Source: Candidatus Babelota bacterium (GTDB lineage Bacteria > Babelota > Babeliae > Babelales > JAUPTZ01). From it: a DNA stretch of 45,296 bases. The stretch lies in the NCBI GenBank assembly GCA_030917815.1, contig JAUPTZ010000011.1:1-45296 (forward strand). The letters are read 5' to 3'. Every line of letters begins with the position of its first letter. The first letter of the stretch is position 1. The translations under genes and the position numbers were made by a program. Shown here in pieces: positions 33,250 through 42,008 of the stretch. The notes beneath the pieces were generated by a model, which was not told the DNA's origin, ran no database searches, and saw only the letters and a program-made list of their open reading frames with translations.

Positions 33250-34278
33250 ATGAAATATTTAGTATTAGCTATGGGAGCGCTTATAGCCGCCTCAGGTAGC
33301 GTAGTCGCATCAAGTGGCACTGCTCCAAGCGAACTCGAATATAACTCAAACAGGAGCTTCTACTATACGGAAGCACCGGCATTCTTCGAAAGAATCGCCA
33401 CCTCAGAGCCAGAAGCCTACGGCACATGGGAACTCATTAAAACCAAGATGGAAGTGGTGAATCAGGTAATTAGTCCATGGATACAACATACCATCGACAA
33501 GGTCAAACGTAAGCGCGAAGCAATCACCATAACCCCTTCCGTACTTACAGAAGAAATGGATGCAATAGATGTAAAGATCGAGGAGCTACATACGCTAAGA
33601 GCTTCGACTTTGCACAACCTATGTGCCGCCCTGCATAAAGCAGCAAAAGTACTCAAAATTTCGGTTGAGAATGCAAACCCAAAAGCTATTGGGCTAATCA
33701 GCGGGTATATGCATACATCATATGCAACCTATCTTGATCGTCAAATAAAGACCCTTCGTCAGGCCGCTAACAAGATTTTTGCACTCATAGGGACGACCCA
33801 AAGCGCTACAGAGGCTCCCGGCTTCATGAATGCGGCCCGCCAAGACGAAGCATTAGCAAACCGTCTCACCGCGTGCACACCTAGCAGGCTTATGTATGGT
33901 CTTCTAGGTCGCGGAGTCACCATGACTGAGTTAGCCAGAGCCAGCGGAATGGCTACCTCAGAGACAACAACTGCTCAAGAACGCGCACTAGCAGAGCTAA
34001 GAGACATCCATCGTTGGGCCAGCCAACAGCAGCGGCCAGATACTATCATTTTTGAGGACGAAATCGACGCAGCATTTGCTAGACCTATCCATGTCAGAAC
34101 AGCAAACCGTCTCACCGCGTTAGGCGGAGACATATCTAGCAGGCTTATGTATGGTCTTCCAGGTCGCGGAGTCACCATGGCAGAGTTAGCCAGAACCAGC
34201 GAAATGCCTACTGAAGAAACGGCTACCTCAGCAACAACGGCTACCCAAGAGATAGCGCATTCGCAACAAGAAGAGTAA
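33250..34278 (+). CDS. Secreted protein with a duplicated ~36-residue segment
   Basis: GGAG precedes ATG 33250 by 6 bases. The 342-residue product has a signal peptide (1-20, LVLAMGALIAASGSVVAS), a helical body (about 40-190) and two copies of a segment reading ANRLTA...SRLMYGL.GRGVTM.ELAR.S.M (about 203-240 and 285-325). The copies are nearly identical in DNA (33855-33960 and 34101-34210), so the duplication is recent. The region between and after the copies is T/A/E/Q-rich. The N-terminal part is related to the upstream gene. No family recognised. Confidence 0.7.
   Translation: MKYLVLAMGALIAASGSVVASSGTAPSELEYNSNRSFYYTEAPAFFERIATSEPEAYGTWELIKTKMEVVNQVISPWIQHTIDKVKRKREAITITPSVLTEEMDAIDVKIEELHTLRASTLHNLCAALHKAAKVLKISVENANPKAIGLISGYMHTSYATYLDRQIKTLRQAANKIFALIGTTQSATEAPGFMNAARQDEALANRLTACTPSRLMYGLLGRGVTMTELARASGMATSETTTAQERALAELRDIHRWASQQQRPDTIIFEDEIDAAFARPIHVRTANRLTALGGDISSRLMYGLPGRGVTMAELARTSEMPTEETATSATTATQEIAHSQQEE
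33855..33960 (+). repeat. Intragenic direct repeat, copy 1
   Basis: Starts AGCAAACCGTCTCACCGCGT and continues through TCGCGGAGTCACCATG; the same blocks recur at 34101-34210 with small changes. It lies within the 33250 gene. Confidence 0.85.
34101..34210 (+). repeat. Intragenic direct repeat, copy 2
   Basis: Second copy of the 33855-33960 segment. The first 20 bases are identical and the reading frame is preserved. Confidence 0.85.
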
Positions 34279-34312
34279 CAAAATAGACTGTCAAAATAAC
34301 ATCGCATTACAA

Positions 34313-34346
34313 CAACCGACCGGTTACACAGCCGGTCGGTTGATTT
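34313..34346 (+). terminator. Intrinsic terminator
   Basis: CAACCGACCGG (34313-34323) pairs perfectly with CCGGTCGGTTG (34332-34342), followed by ATTTTT. It ends the 33250 transcript, right against the convergent tlyA stop. Confidence 0.88.
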
Positions 34347-35084
34347 TTATCGCAACTCAAACAAGGCCAAAAACTCGATATTACCACTCGTTGCTCCCGG
34401 CAGCGGCGACGGTATTACCTCATCCAGCAAAGTAAGGCCCAAAATGCGGCAACCCTTAACAACTTTATCAATAACCTCTTGATGCACCGCCGGATCTTCA
34501 ATCAACCCACCACGGCGAACCTGATGCCGCCCTGCTTCAAACTGTGGCTTAATCAAACAGATCACGCGACCATGGGGCGCAAGACAGGAGATAACGGCCG
34601 GCATCACCGTCAATAGTGAAATAAATGAGACATCGAGTGTTGCCAAATCAATTTTGTCGGGAAGACCGGTCACATACCGCAGGTTAGTTTTTTCCATAAC
34701 CACCACCCGTGGGTCGGCCGCAATTTTTTCATGCACTTGGCCATGTCCCACATCGATACCGTAAATCTTTTTTGCGCCCCGCTGGAGCATACAGTCGGTA
34801 AACCCACCGGTTGAAAGACCGGCATCCAAGATAGTAAGCCCGGCTACGTCGACCTTAAAATGATCAAGGGCCGCTTCAAGCTTTGCCCCGGCACGACAGA
34901 CCCATTTTGGTTGCTCTGCACTGAGCGTTAGTTCGGCATCGCTCGCCATAGCAGTACCCGGCTTTGTTACCGGTTGCCCGTTATGCAGTACTTTGCCCTG
35001 CATGATAATGCTGTGGATATACGAGCGAGAATACTGAGGGTATCGCTCTACTAACAGTACATCTAATCGCTGCTTTTTACTCAT
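34347..35084 (-). CDS. tlyA: TlyA-family rRNA methyltransferase (hemolysin A family)
   Basis: This 245-residue protein has an N-terminal S4 RNA-binding domain (RLDVLLVERYPQYSRSYIHS, about 6-25, and the GxV segment) and a FtsJ-like methyltransferase domain with DAGLSTGGFTD (87-97), LDVSFISL and IKPQFEAGR. TlyA methylates 16S and 23S rRNA (2'-O-ribose, C1409/C1920 in mycobacteria) and affects capreomycin sensitivity; the hemolysin label is historical. The start overlaps the protease stop by ATGA, and GGGAGGG precedes it, so translation is coupled. Confidence 0.94.
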   Translation of the reverse strand: MSKKQRLDVLLVERYPQYSRSYIHSIIMQGKVLHNGQPVTKPGTAMASDAELTLSAEQPKWVCRAGAKLEAALDHFKVDVAGLTILDAGLSTGGFTDCMLQRGAKKIYGIDVGHGQVHEKIAADPRVVVMEKTNLRYVTGLPDKIDLATLDVSFISLLTVMPAVISCLAPHGRVICLIKPQFEAGRHQVRRGGLIEDPAVHQEVIDKVVKGCRILGLTLLDEVIPSPLPGATSGNIEFLALFELR

Positions 35085-36730
35085 CGTTTCCCTCCCAAGG
35101 CTTTTACCAACGCCGATATCGCATACCCATTTTGCGCCGCGAGCCGTCCCTCTTTCTCCCGCACATCATCGTACGAAAGCACCGCAAAACGTCGGTCAAA
35201 CTGCGTAGTAACGGTAAAAAACTTATCTTTTTTATGACGCAGCACGGCGGCACGAAAATCATTCAATGTGCGTACCGGTCGGTTATTAATCGTATCAATA
35301 ATCAATCCGGCATCAAGAAGCTTGGCATCTTTGGCCGGCGAATCGGGGAAAATGTGGGTGATAATTAAGGCCGGTTCATATTGCGCATCAGGACGAGCAT
35401 ACCGCGTTAATATCGTAGCCAGTGAATTATCATACTCAAGCAACGCATTGATCACGTTAATACTCAGCGGTAAGATAACCATGCCGGCAAAAATTTCATA
35501 CTCAACCTTCTCAAAGTCGGGGAAGAGACGCCGTACCGGCAAGATGAAGCTGTCATCGAGCACAATACTGCACTCTTTACGCTCACCGCGACGATACACA
35601 ACCAAATGAATGGTGTCACCAATATTATACCGATTAAGCAAATCCATCACCGACACCCGTGAATCGGTAGCCCATGACACTTCAACTTCACCATAGCAAT
35701 CAAGCTCATACCCGTTTACTTCGTAAATCACATCACCGGCCGCAATGCCAGCCCGATCAAGCATCGTCCCACGATACACATGGGTTACATACCAGCCACC
35801 GCCCGATGGATTACCGAGAAACTCGCGCATGGTATCTAAATAAATGGAGAAGTCACCACCAGGAACCGGCTTACGCAGCAGCGATGTCGTAAATAAATCG
35901 TTTAAAATATGCTTTATCTCATTAATCGGAATGAAAAATCCGGTATTCTGTGCACCCATCACCATCGAAGAGTTAATCCCAATAACCTCACCGCGATTGT
36001 TCACGGTCGGCCCACCAGAATTACCCGGATTAATAGGTGAGGTAAGTTGAATCAGCGACTGCCCACCACAATGCTCCCATCCACTCACGTTACCAATCGT
36101 GCTTTTCAAGCTACTACGGCCTAACGGAAAGCCAAGCGCCATTACTTCTTGAGTACGCCCGACTTGATCGGAGTCACCAAGGATCATACTTTGCAGCGGC
36201 CCTATTTTGCGCTCTATCTCTTCTCGTGCTTTATCGGTCAACCGGATTAACGCGACATCTCGCTCTGGGCACACGCCAATAACGGTAGCCCGATACTGCA
36301 GCTGTCCTAATTTTGGTAGGCGTACCATCACCGAACGGGCTTGATTTACTACATGATAATTAGTGAGCATATCACCTTTATCATTAATGAAAAAAGCCGA
36401 CCCGCTGCTCGCAATCTCATCAGGCGCCCGATACGGCCGCAGCCAATTAATACGGGCCATTGAACTAAATACCTGCACAACACCATGTTCAATCTGTTTC
36501 TGCACATGCAACCAATTTGAGGCAGTAGTTGGAATACTGGCCGTTTCATTGCGCACTTCTTGCTGCACGCTGAGCAGCTGACTTCGAGTTCCAGCCAACT
36601 CCTTAGCCAACACTTGATACACCTGCATCTGCTGTGCTTGATGCTCATAGAGCGTGTATCCCCAGTAGCCGGCCGCACATAATCCAAAACTAAGCAACCC
36701 AACGACTATTCCCAGAATATTGTTTCTCAT
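35081..36730 (-). CDS. HtrA/Deg-like serine protease, membrane-anchored, two PDZ-like regions
   Basis: The 549-residue protein has one N-terminal membrane helix (about 5-26), a coiled stretch (30-65) and a trypsin-like domain with His126 in NYHVV, Asp158 in RDVAL and Ser238 in NPGNSGGP, so the triad is complete. A PDZ domain follows (about 290-385, DRAGIAAGDVIYEVNG), then a spacer and a second PDZ-like part (about 455-520, LLDAGLIIDTINNRPV). It would degrade or sense misfolded exported proteins outside the cytoplasm. The long spacer between PDZ parts resembles plant Deg proteases more than E. coli DegP. AGAGGG precedes ATG. It is in one unit with tlyA. Confidence 0.92.
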   Translation of the reverse strand: MRNNILGIVVGLLSFGLCAAGYWGYTLYEHQAQQMQVYQVLAKELAGTRSQLLSVQQEVRNETASIPTTASNWLHVQKQIEHGVVQVFSSMARINWLRPYRAPDEIASSGSAFFINDKGDMLTNYHVVNQARSVMVRLPKLGQLQYRATVIGVCPERDVALIRLTDKAREEIERKIGPLQSMILGDSDQVGRTQEVMALGFPLGRSSLKSTIGNVSGWEHCGGQSLIQLTSPINPGNSGGPTVNNRGEVIGINSSMVMGAQNTGFFIPINEIKHILNDLFTTSLLRKPVPGGDFSIYLDTMREFLGNPSGGGWYVTHVYRGTMLDRAGIAAGDVIYEVNGYELDCYGEVEVSWATDSRVSVMDLLNRYNIGDTIHLVVYRRGERKECSIVLDDSFILPVRRLFPDFEKVEYEIFAGMVILPLSINVINALLEYDNSLATILTRYARPDAQYEPALIITHIFPDSPAKDAKLLDAGLIIDTINNRPVRTLNDFRAAVLRHKKDKFFTVTTQFDRRFAVLSYDDVREKEGRLAAQNGYAISALVKALGGKR

Positions 36731-36745
36731 TATTCCCTCTCTTAC

Positions 36746-36776
36746 AGAAAAACCCTCGCATATTTCATACGAGGGC
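36746..36776 (-). terminator. Intrinsic terminator after grpE
   Basis: On the minus strand CCCTCGTAT pairs with ATGCGAGGG around a short A-rich loop and is followed by TTTTT. It lies 38 bp after grpE and just before the protease start, so htrA-tlyA needs its own promoter or read-through. Confidence 0.8.
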
Positions 36777-36813
36777 TCACTGTAAAAAATATCACGCGAA
36801 AATGCTATGTAAT

Positions 36814-37350
36814 TTAGGCAGCAACACTTACTTTTGCATGCCGTATAACCACACCCTTGTGACTATACCCTTTACTCAATACCTGTACAATCGTGCCGCT
36901 CTCCGCACCAGGCGTATCGACTTGCATCAACGCCTCATGCATGTTCGGATCAAAAACACCAACACAGGCGATTTCTTGCACACCAAGCTCATCAAGAATC
37001 TTACGCATGTTTTTTTCTACAAAAGAGAGGCCTTCAAGCGTTGACTTCAAGCCGGCATGATCGCCATTCTGCTGACCGGCAACTTTTGCCGCATCAAATG
37101 CCCGCTCAATATCGTCAAGCAATGGTAAGAACGATTTGATAATAGCGTTTTGCCCAATTTGAATAAGCTCTGAGCGCTCTTTTTCTACTCGTCGACGATG
37201 GTTTGCAAAATCGGCACTCATACGGAGAAACTGATTTTTATAGTTTTCTTCTTCACTATTTTTTGGCGCAACCGCTTCCATCACCGGCTCAACAATCTCA
37301 GTTTCCGGACTGTGGTTATGCTTCTCGTGCTTGTTGTGTGTATCTTCCAT
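36814..37350 (-). CDS. grpE: Nucleotide exchange factor GrpE
   Basis: The 178-residue protein has an acidic N-terminus, the long paired helix with FLRMSADFANHRRRVEKER, the FLPLLDDIERA segment and the C-terminal beta domain GVFDPNMHEALMQV and VLSKGYSHKGVVIRHAKVSV. These are all GrpE hallmarks. It speeds ADP release from DnaK. DnaK and DnaJ are not in this window. AGAGGG lies 6 bases before ATG 37350; a TATACT-like -10 is visible at 37390-37395 on the minus strand. Confidence 0.96.
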   Translation of the reverse strand: MEDTHNKHEKHNHSPETEIVEPVMEAVAPKNSEEENYKNQFLRMSADFANHRRRVEKERSELIQIGQNAIIKSFLPLLDDIERAFDAAKVAGQQNGDHAGLKSTLEGLSFVEKNMRKILDELGVQEIACVGVFDPNMHEALMQVDTPGAESGTIVQVLSKGYSHKGVVIRHAKVSVAA

Positions 37351-37417
37351 AGAAAACCCTCTACAAAAATGAATGTTTTGAATGGGAGTAGTATACCGAA
37401 TTCAAGAGAACTCGTCA

Positions 37418-39586
37418 TTAAGCGCTTATGCCATTCTCTTCAACATCACGCAGTATATCTCGCGCCTGCTTCACAATGGCGTTATCGACCCCCTCTTCAC
37501 CAAGCATATCAAGCGCAACGTGCTGGTTTGAGATGCCGTCATACAGCCGGTAGGTACGCACATAGCCATTACCACCCCGTATGGGATCAAGGCGCACACA
37601 TTTATTGGCAATGCATGGGTATTTTTGTGCAAGTTTGGTTAAGTATTTAAAATGCGTTGCCACACAACTCAACACGTTAGACATTTGCGCAATGCGACTC
37701 ACCGTGGCGTAGGCGCAGCTGATTCCCTCATGCGGCGACGTGCCACTAAACATTTCATCAAAAATAAGTAGCACCGGTTTGCCATCTGCCTCAACCGCGC
37801 GCTTCAGTAGCTCGTTTGCGCGCATCACCTCTTTTTTAAACAGCGAATTACTTTTTTGAATGTCATCGGTAATATTGAGATAGGTTTCGATAGCCGCAAA
37901 GATACTCATGTGGCACGATTGCGCCGGCACGATACCAACTGTTTGTGCCAACAATGCGCCGATTCCTATTTGCTTCAACACGGTCGATTTTCCGGCCGCA
38001 TTAGGCCCGGTAATTAAGTAATTGCGTATCGGTAGATAGCCACCCAATGACACATCGCTTGGTACCGCTTTATCGGCAGTGAGAAATGGGTTCCATAACC
38101 CGGTTGCATGAAAAACGGCCGGCTCCTCTGCGGTGGCGTAGGTCGCAAAAGTATATCGATTACTATTCGGCTCCTGCTCACCTTTTTTAATCAGCTGCGC
38201 AAAGCCAAGATAGACTTCAACTCGCCCAATACCTACCGCCAGATCGGATAACGCAGCCGCTTTTATTTTTAACAGATGGTTAGCACGGTCAATATACCCG
38301 GAGAAAAACGATGTCCCTTTTTTCTCATTCAATGGCAGCCCCTCAAATAATCGATATAATTCGGCAAGCTCATCATCTTCTTTAATATGCTTCTCAAAGA
38401 AATCATAGACCGGCGCACAATCGGGCAACGCACGCAAGCAAGGCACACCGGCAATACTGCGATATATTTCATGCATCACCGCAAACCCACGGGACGCCCG
38501 CGCAAGTTTTTTCCATTCAAACTGTTTGTACCGAAAATCTTCGGCCTTGCGCTTCATCCGATTGTAGAAATTCTTTATACCGTGAAGCATCGTATAGAAT
38601 ATCAATGCCGACTTCACTTTATTACTCTTAATCTTGTCCCATATATAGGCAACATCAAACGGCATATAATACTTACCGGTGGTGATTACCCGTGAATCAT
38701 CATATGAGAGATGGTTCCCAACAATAATCGCGTTATCATTCTTCTCCCTGAACGCATAATAGCTATACAGTCCTAACATCGAAAGTTCAAACACCGTACG
38801 TTTATACGAAGTAAAATCCATAAAATGATTGTACCAATGATCAAAACTTCTTACCGACGGTGAGCTTTGCCATAGCTTTTTTAAAAAAGGTATCTGCATA
38901 ATAAGCAAACCAGGAACCGTATCTCGGCTCGCATTATACCCTTGATCAACATTAACTACCGGGAAAAAATAGCGCTCTGTCGTCACTAGTTCGTCGTATA
39001 ATGAATGCAAGCGATCGCACAGCTGGCCATTCTCCTGATGAAGCAATGCGCGGAGCGCCTCCTGTCGTCGGCATAAAACCTTCTCATCTAATTGTGGATT
39101 AGCGAGTAACAATACGGTACTCACCTTACCAAACGATGACCGCGCAATCGACAGTGCATGAGCTAAATAAGCAGTTTCACTACCAACTTTACCACCAAGC
39201 ACTTCAAGATCTTGAAGTACCTGCGTACCATCACACACTAAAAAGTCGGAGGGGATGCACTCTTTCGCAAGGAATTCACTTCGTGCAAAAATATCTATGG
39301 CATCTCTATGTAAGTTACAGGCCGGCATCTGTTCAATCTGGCGAAGCATATTGGTAATCCAACCATTCCAACTAGAGTCGTTCCGATCCCATAAATCATG
39401 GATGCTGTAATCATACGGAACACCGGTACGATGGAGATTAAGAAAGGATTGCAGTCGCCGGCGGCCTTTTGCCAATGCCTCAACCTGTGGATCAAGCTGT
39501 TTTTCTGCGAGAACAGTTTCGACAGCGTTACTATGACATACGCTCACACTCAATAGTAGCATCATGCATAAAAATGTTGTTTTCAT
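37418..39586 (-). CDS. MutS-family ATPase with signal peptide, paralogue A
   Basis: The C-terminal domain is a clear MutS ATPase: Walker A GPNAAGKST (527-535), SLFKKEVMRANELL (582-595), Walker B LLIFDE (606-611), SGTSPHEG and ATHF. Upstream is a core/lever region; the segment near 150-185 (GKVSTVLLLANPQLDEKVLCRRQEA) matches the MutS domain III pattern. Mismatch-binding domain I (FxE) and an Smr domain are absent. The N-terminus is a good signal peptide (MKTTF...SVSVCHS), and hydrophobic stretches at about 266-278 and 326-340 may form a membrane hairpin. Normal MutS is cytosolic, so location and role are open. Seven Gs precede ATG 39586. Length 722; paralogue B is 228 bp upstream. Confidence 0.88.
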   Translation of the reverse strand: MKTTFLCMMLLLSVSVCHSNAVETVLAEKQLDPQVEALAKGRRRLQSFLNLHRTGVPYDYSIHDLWDRNDSSWNGWITNMLRQIEQMPACNLHRDAIDIFARSEFLAKECIPSDFLVCDGTQVLQDLEVLGGKVGSETAYLAHALSIARSSFGKVSTVLLLANPQLDEKVLCRRQEALRALLHQENGQLCDRLHSLYDELVTTERYFFPVVNVDQGYNASRDTVPGLLIMQIPFLKKLWQSSPSVRSFDHWYNHFMDFTSYKRTVFELSMLGLYSYYAFREKNDNAIIVGNHLSYDDSRVITTGKYYMPFDVAYIWDKIKSNKVKSALIFYTMLHGIKNFYNRMKRKAEDFRYKQFEWKKLARASRGFAVMHEIYRSIAGVPCLRALPDCAPVYDFFEKHIKEDDELAELYRLFEGLPLNEKKGTSFFSGYIDRANHLLKIKAAALSDLAVGIGRVEVYLGFAQLIKKGEQEPNSNRYTFATYATAEEPAVFHATGLWNPFLTADKAVPSDVSLGGYLPIRNYLITGPNAAGKSTVLKQIGIGALLAQTVGIVPAQSCHMSIFAAIETYLNITDDIQKSNSLFKKEVMRANELLKRAVEADGKPVLLIFDEMFSGTSPHEGISCAYATVSRIAQMSNVLSCVATHFKYLTKLAQKYPCIANKCVRLDPIRGGNGYVRTYRLYDGISNQHVALDMLGEEGVDNAIVKQARDILRDVEENGISA

Positions 39587-39619
39587 AGTCCCCCCCTATT
39601 AATTTCATGCACTAATGTT

Positions 39620-39812
39620 CTATAGCCGGCCAAAGCCGTCTTCACGAGGAGCCCTTGTGCTCCGTGCCGCCGTCGTCCTTACGGACTAAGGCGAGCCTCG
39701 ACGAAGCTTTAGCGAAGTCGGGGCGATCCAGACAAGTTGGTATCAAACACCTTACTACGCTGGATCACCACGGGCTGACAATGCAGCCCTGGTGATGACG
39801 TGCTACGGCACG
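39620..39812. repeat. Dispersed hairpin repeat, copy B
   Basis: This copy matches 3671-3798 over its left (CTATAG, GCCGTCTT, CGAGGAGC), middle (ATCCAGACAA) and right (CTGGATCAC, GGGCTGACAATGCAGCCC, GTGATGACGTG) parts. It has an inserted block with GACGAAGCTTTAGCGAAG and GCGAGCC. The right hairpin keeps its pairing by a compensatory change: C39769-G39791 here versus G3756-C3778 in copy A. It separates the two MutS-like genes and could end transcription. Confidence 0.8.
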
Positions 39813-39814
39813 TC

Positions 39815-41962
39815 TCAAACCCCCGCTATACCATTTCGTTCAATATCGGCAAGTACCGCACGCGCATCTTCAATAACCCCGTTATGTACCCCTTGCTCGC
39901 TCAACATATCTAACGCAACGTGCTGGTCGGCAATGCCATCATGCAATCGATAGGTTCGTACATATCCCTTACCACCAAATGCTCTATCAAGCCGTACGCA
40001 TTTATTGGCGACCGATGTATATTGTTTTGATAACTGTGTGAGATAAGAAAAATGAGTGGCTATACAACTAAGCACGCCGGGCATTTGCGCAATATGTTTG
40101 GCCGTTGCATGAGCGCAACTAATGCCCTCATACGGCGTGGTACCATTAAACATTTCATCAAATACCAGAAGTACCGGTTTACCGTGCGCCTCACCCGCTC
40201 GCCTGAGTAAATCGGCCGCGCGCATTACCTCTTTTTTAAAGAGCGAATTACTTTGCTGCAAATCATCGGTAATATTCATATACGTTTCAATAACCGAGAA
40301 AATACTCATATGACACGATTGTGCCGGCACAACGCCGGCTGTCTGGCCAAGCAAGGCTGCAATAGCAGTCCCTTTTTCTATCGTTGATTTACCGCCGGCA
40401 TTGGGCCCCGTAATTAAATAATTACGGACCGGGGAATCCCCACCTAACGCAATATCACTTGCCACCGCTTTATCGGCTGCCAAAAATGGATTCCATAGGC
40501 CATCCACCTTAAATACGGCAGGTTCATTGTCACTCGCGTAGGTTGCAAACACATAGTGGTTGCCGTTTCCTGCCGCCAGTTCTTCCATTTTTTGTGCAAG
40601 ACCACAATAGGCTTCAATGCGTCCAATACCAATAGCAAGATCGGCAAAAGCACCAACTTTTTCTTTCAGCAAATCTTGCGCCCGATCTACATACCCATAG
40701 AATGCAAACGACCCTTTTTTACTATCAAGCGGTATGCCTTCAAGCAAGTGGCACAGCTCGGCCAATTTTGTGTCTTCACCAATTTTCTTTTCAAAAAAAT
40801 CATAGACCGGTGCGCAGTCGGGCAATGAGCGAATAGCCGGCTCGTCGGCCGTTGCCTCGTACACACGGCGCATTACACGATACGCAGTGGCAACCTGAGA
40901 AACTCCATGCCAGCGTAAATGTTGTGCTAAGAAATTTCCCACCATCCACTCTATGCGCCACTTTGCCCAGTACGCAGCAAAGCCACCGGCAAAGAGCGCC
41001 AAAAACGCTTGCCAGTTGGGCGAATCGCTCATTTTCCAAAGAAATTTAGTATCATAGCTCATCCAATTTTTAGATTTGTGCACCAGCTTTGCCTCTTTTT
41101 TAGAAAGAAGGTGCCCGCGAACATCGGCATTACTCTTTTGATGCCGTGCCGCATAGTACGCATAGCAACCCAAGCGATACGATCCATAACAAAGTGAAGC
41201 CAGCCAACCGATATCAAACGCAACATCAAACCAATCATTAACCGTACCGATTAATGGCCGCTCTTTAAGTTTGCGTATAAAAGGCAATTCGAGAAGCAGA
41301 AACCCACTAAAAAACTTTTGGTTCTTAAATTTTTCATCGGCATTAAGCACCGGAAGGAAATAGCGTTCGGTTGCGGCAAGCTCTGTATACAAACCGGTTA
41401 CCCTATCGCGCAATGTACGCTCTTGGATAAAAAGACGTATCGCTTCTTGACGGCCTCTTAATATTGAAACCTCACTTTGAGGAAGACTCACCAATAACGC
41501 CGTGCTCACCTTCCCCAAACAGGTCTGAGCAAGCCCCAACGCACTGGCAAGGCAGGCGCTTTCGCTCCCCGGCTTTCCGGCTACAACCTCAAGATCTTGC
41601 AATAACTGCGTGCCTTCAAAAACCGGAAACGTTGGTGGCGTACATTGCTCAGCCAACCATTCGCTGCGTGAACAGATAGAAATGGCATCACGATGTAAAT
41701 TATTGAGCGGCATTAATTCAATCATCCGCTTATCGGCCTGCACCGCTGCACGATACGATTTCAAATCTTTTGGATACTTAACACTGTCATCAAAAGGAAC
41801 ACCGGTACGATGAAGATCTAAAAGCGCATCAAGGTGCTTTTGGCCCGCACTTTTTTCGGCCATTTCGAACTGAGGCATCAATGGGGCTGTCCCGCATAGG
41901 GAACCGGCTATACACATGCCACCAATCACCGCTAACCAAAAATGTGCATGCCTAAGTTTCAC
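39815..41962 (-). CDS. MutS-family ATPase with signal peptide, paralogue B
   Basis: This 715-residue paralogue of 37418-39586 shares LHRTGVP, NLHRDAI, GTQLLQDLEV, LPDCAPVYDFFEK and the full ATPase set: GPNAGGKST, DDLQQSNSLFKKEVMRA, LLVFDEMFNGTTP and IATHFSYL. The N-terminus (FWLAVIGGMCIAGSLCG) is a signal peptide, and hydrophobic segments near 252-275 and 328-345 suggest membrane insertion. The start is GTG at 41962 with GGGGG upstream. It follows the ankyrin gene by 46 bp and is probably in the operon starting near 43804. No mismatch-recognition or nuclease domain is visible. Confidence 0.88.
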   Translation of the reverse strand: MKLRHAHFWLAVIGGMCIAGSLCGTAPLMPQFEMAEKSAGQKHLDALLDLHRTGVPFDDSVKYPKDLKSYRAAVQADKRMIELMPLNNLHRDAISICSRSEWLAEQCTPPTFPVFEGTQLLQDLEVVAGKPGSESACLASALGLAQTCLGKVSTALLVSLPQSEVSILRGRQEAIRLFIQERTLRDRVTGLYTELAATERYFLPVLNADEKFKNQKFFSGFLLLELPFIRKLKERPLIGTVNDWFDVAFDIGWLASLCYGSYRLGCYAYYAARHQKSNADVRGHLLSKKEAKLVHKSKNWMSYDTKFLWKMSDSPNWQAFLALFAGGFAAYWAKWRIEWMVGNFLAQHLRWHGVSQVATAYRVMRRVYEATADEPAIRSLPDCAPVYDFFEKKIGEDTKLAELCHLLEGIPLDSKKGSFAFYGYVDRAQDLLKEKVGAFADLAIGIGRIEAYCGLAQKMEELAAGNGNHYVFATYASDNEPAVFKVDGLWNPFLAADKAVASDIALGGDSPVRNYLITGPNAGGKSTIEKGTAIAALLGQTAGVVPAQSCHMSIFSVIETYMNITDDLQQSNSLFKKEVMRAADLLRRAGEAHGKPVLLVFDEMFNGTTPYEGISCAHATAKHIAQMPGVLSCIATHFSYLTQLSKQYTSVANKCVRLDRAFGGKGYVRTYRLHDGIADQHVALDMLSEQGVHNGVIEDARAVLADIERNGIAGV

Positions 41963-42008
41963 ACTCGCCCCCTATGGATACGCAACTCACAGCACCAGAA
42001 AAAATGGT

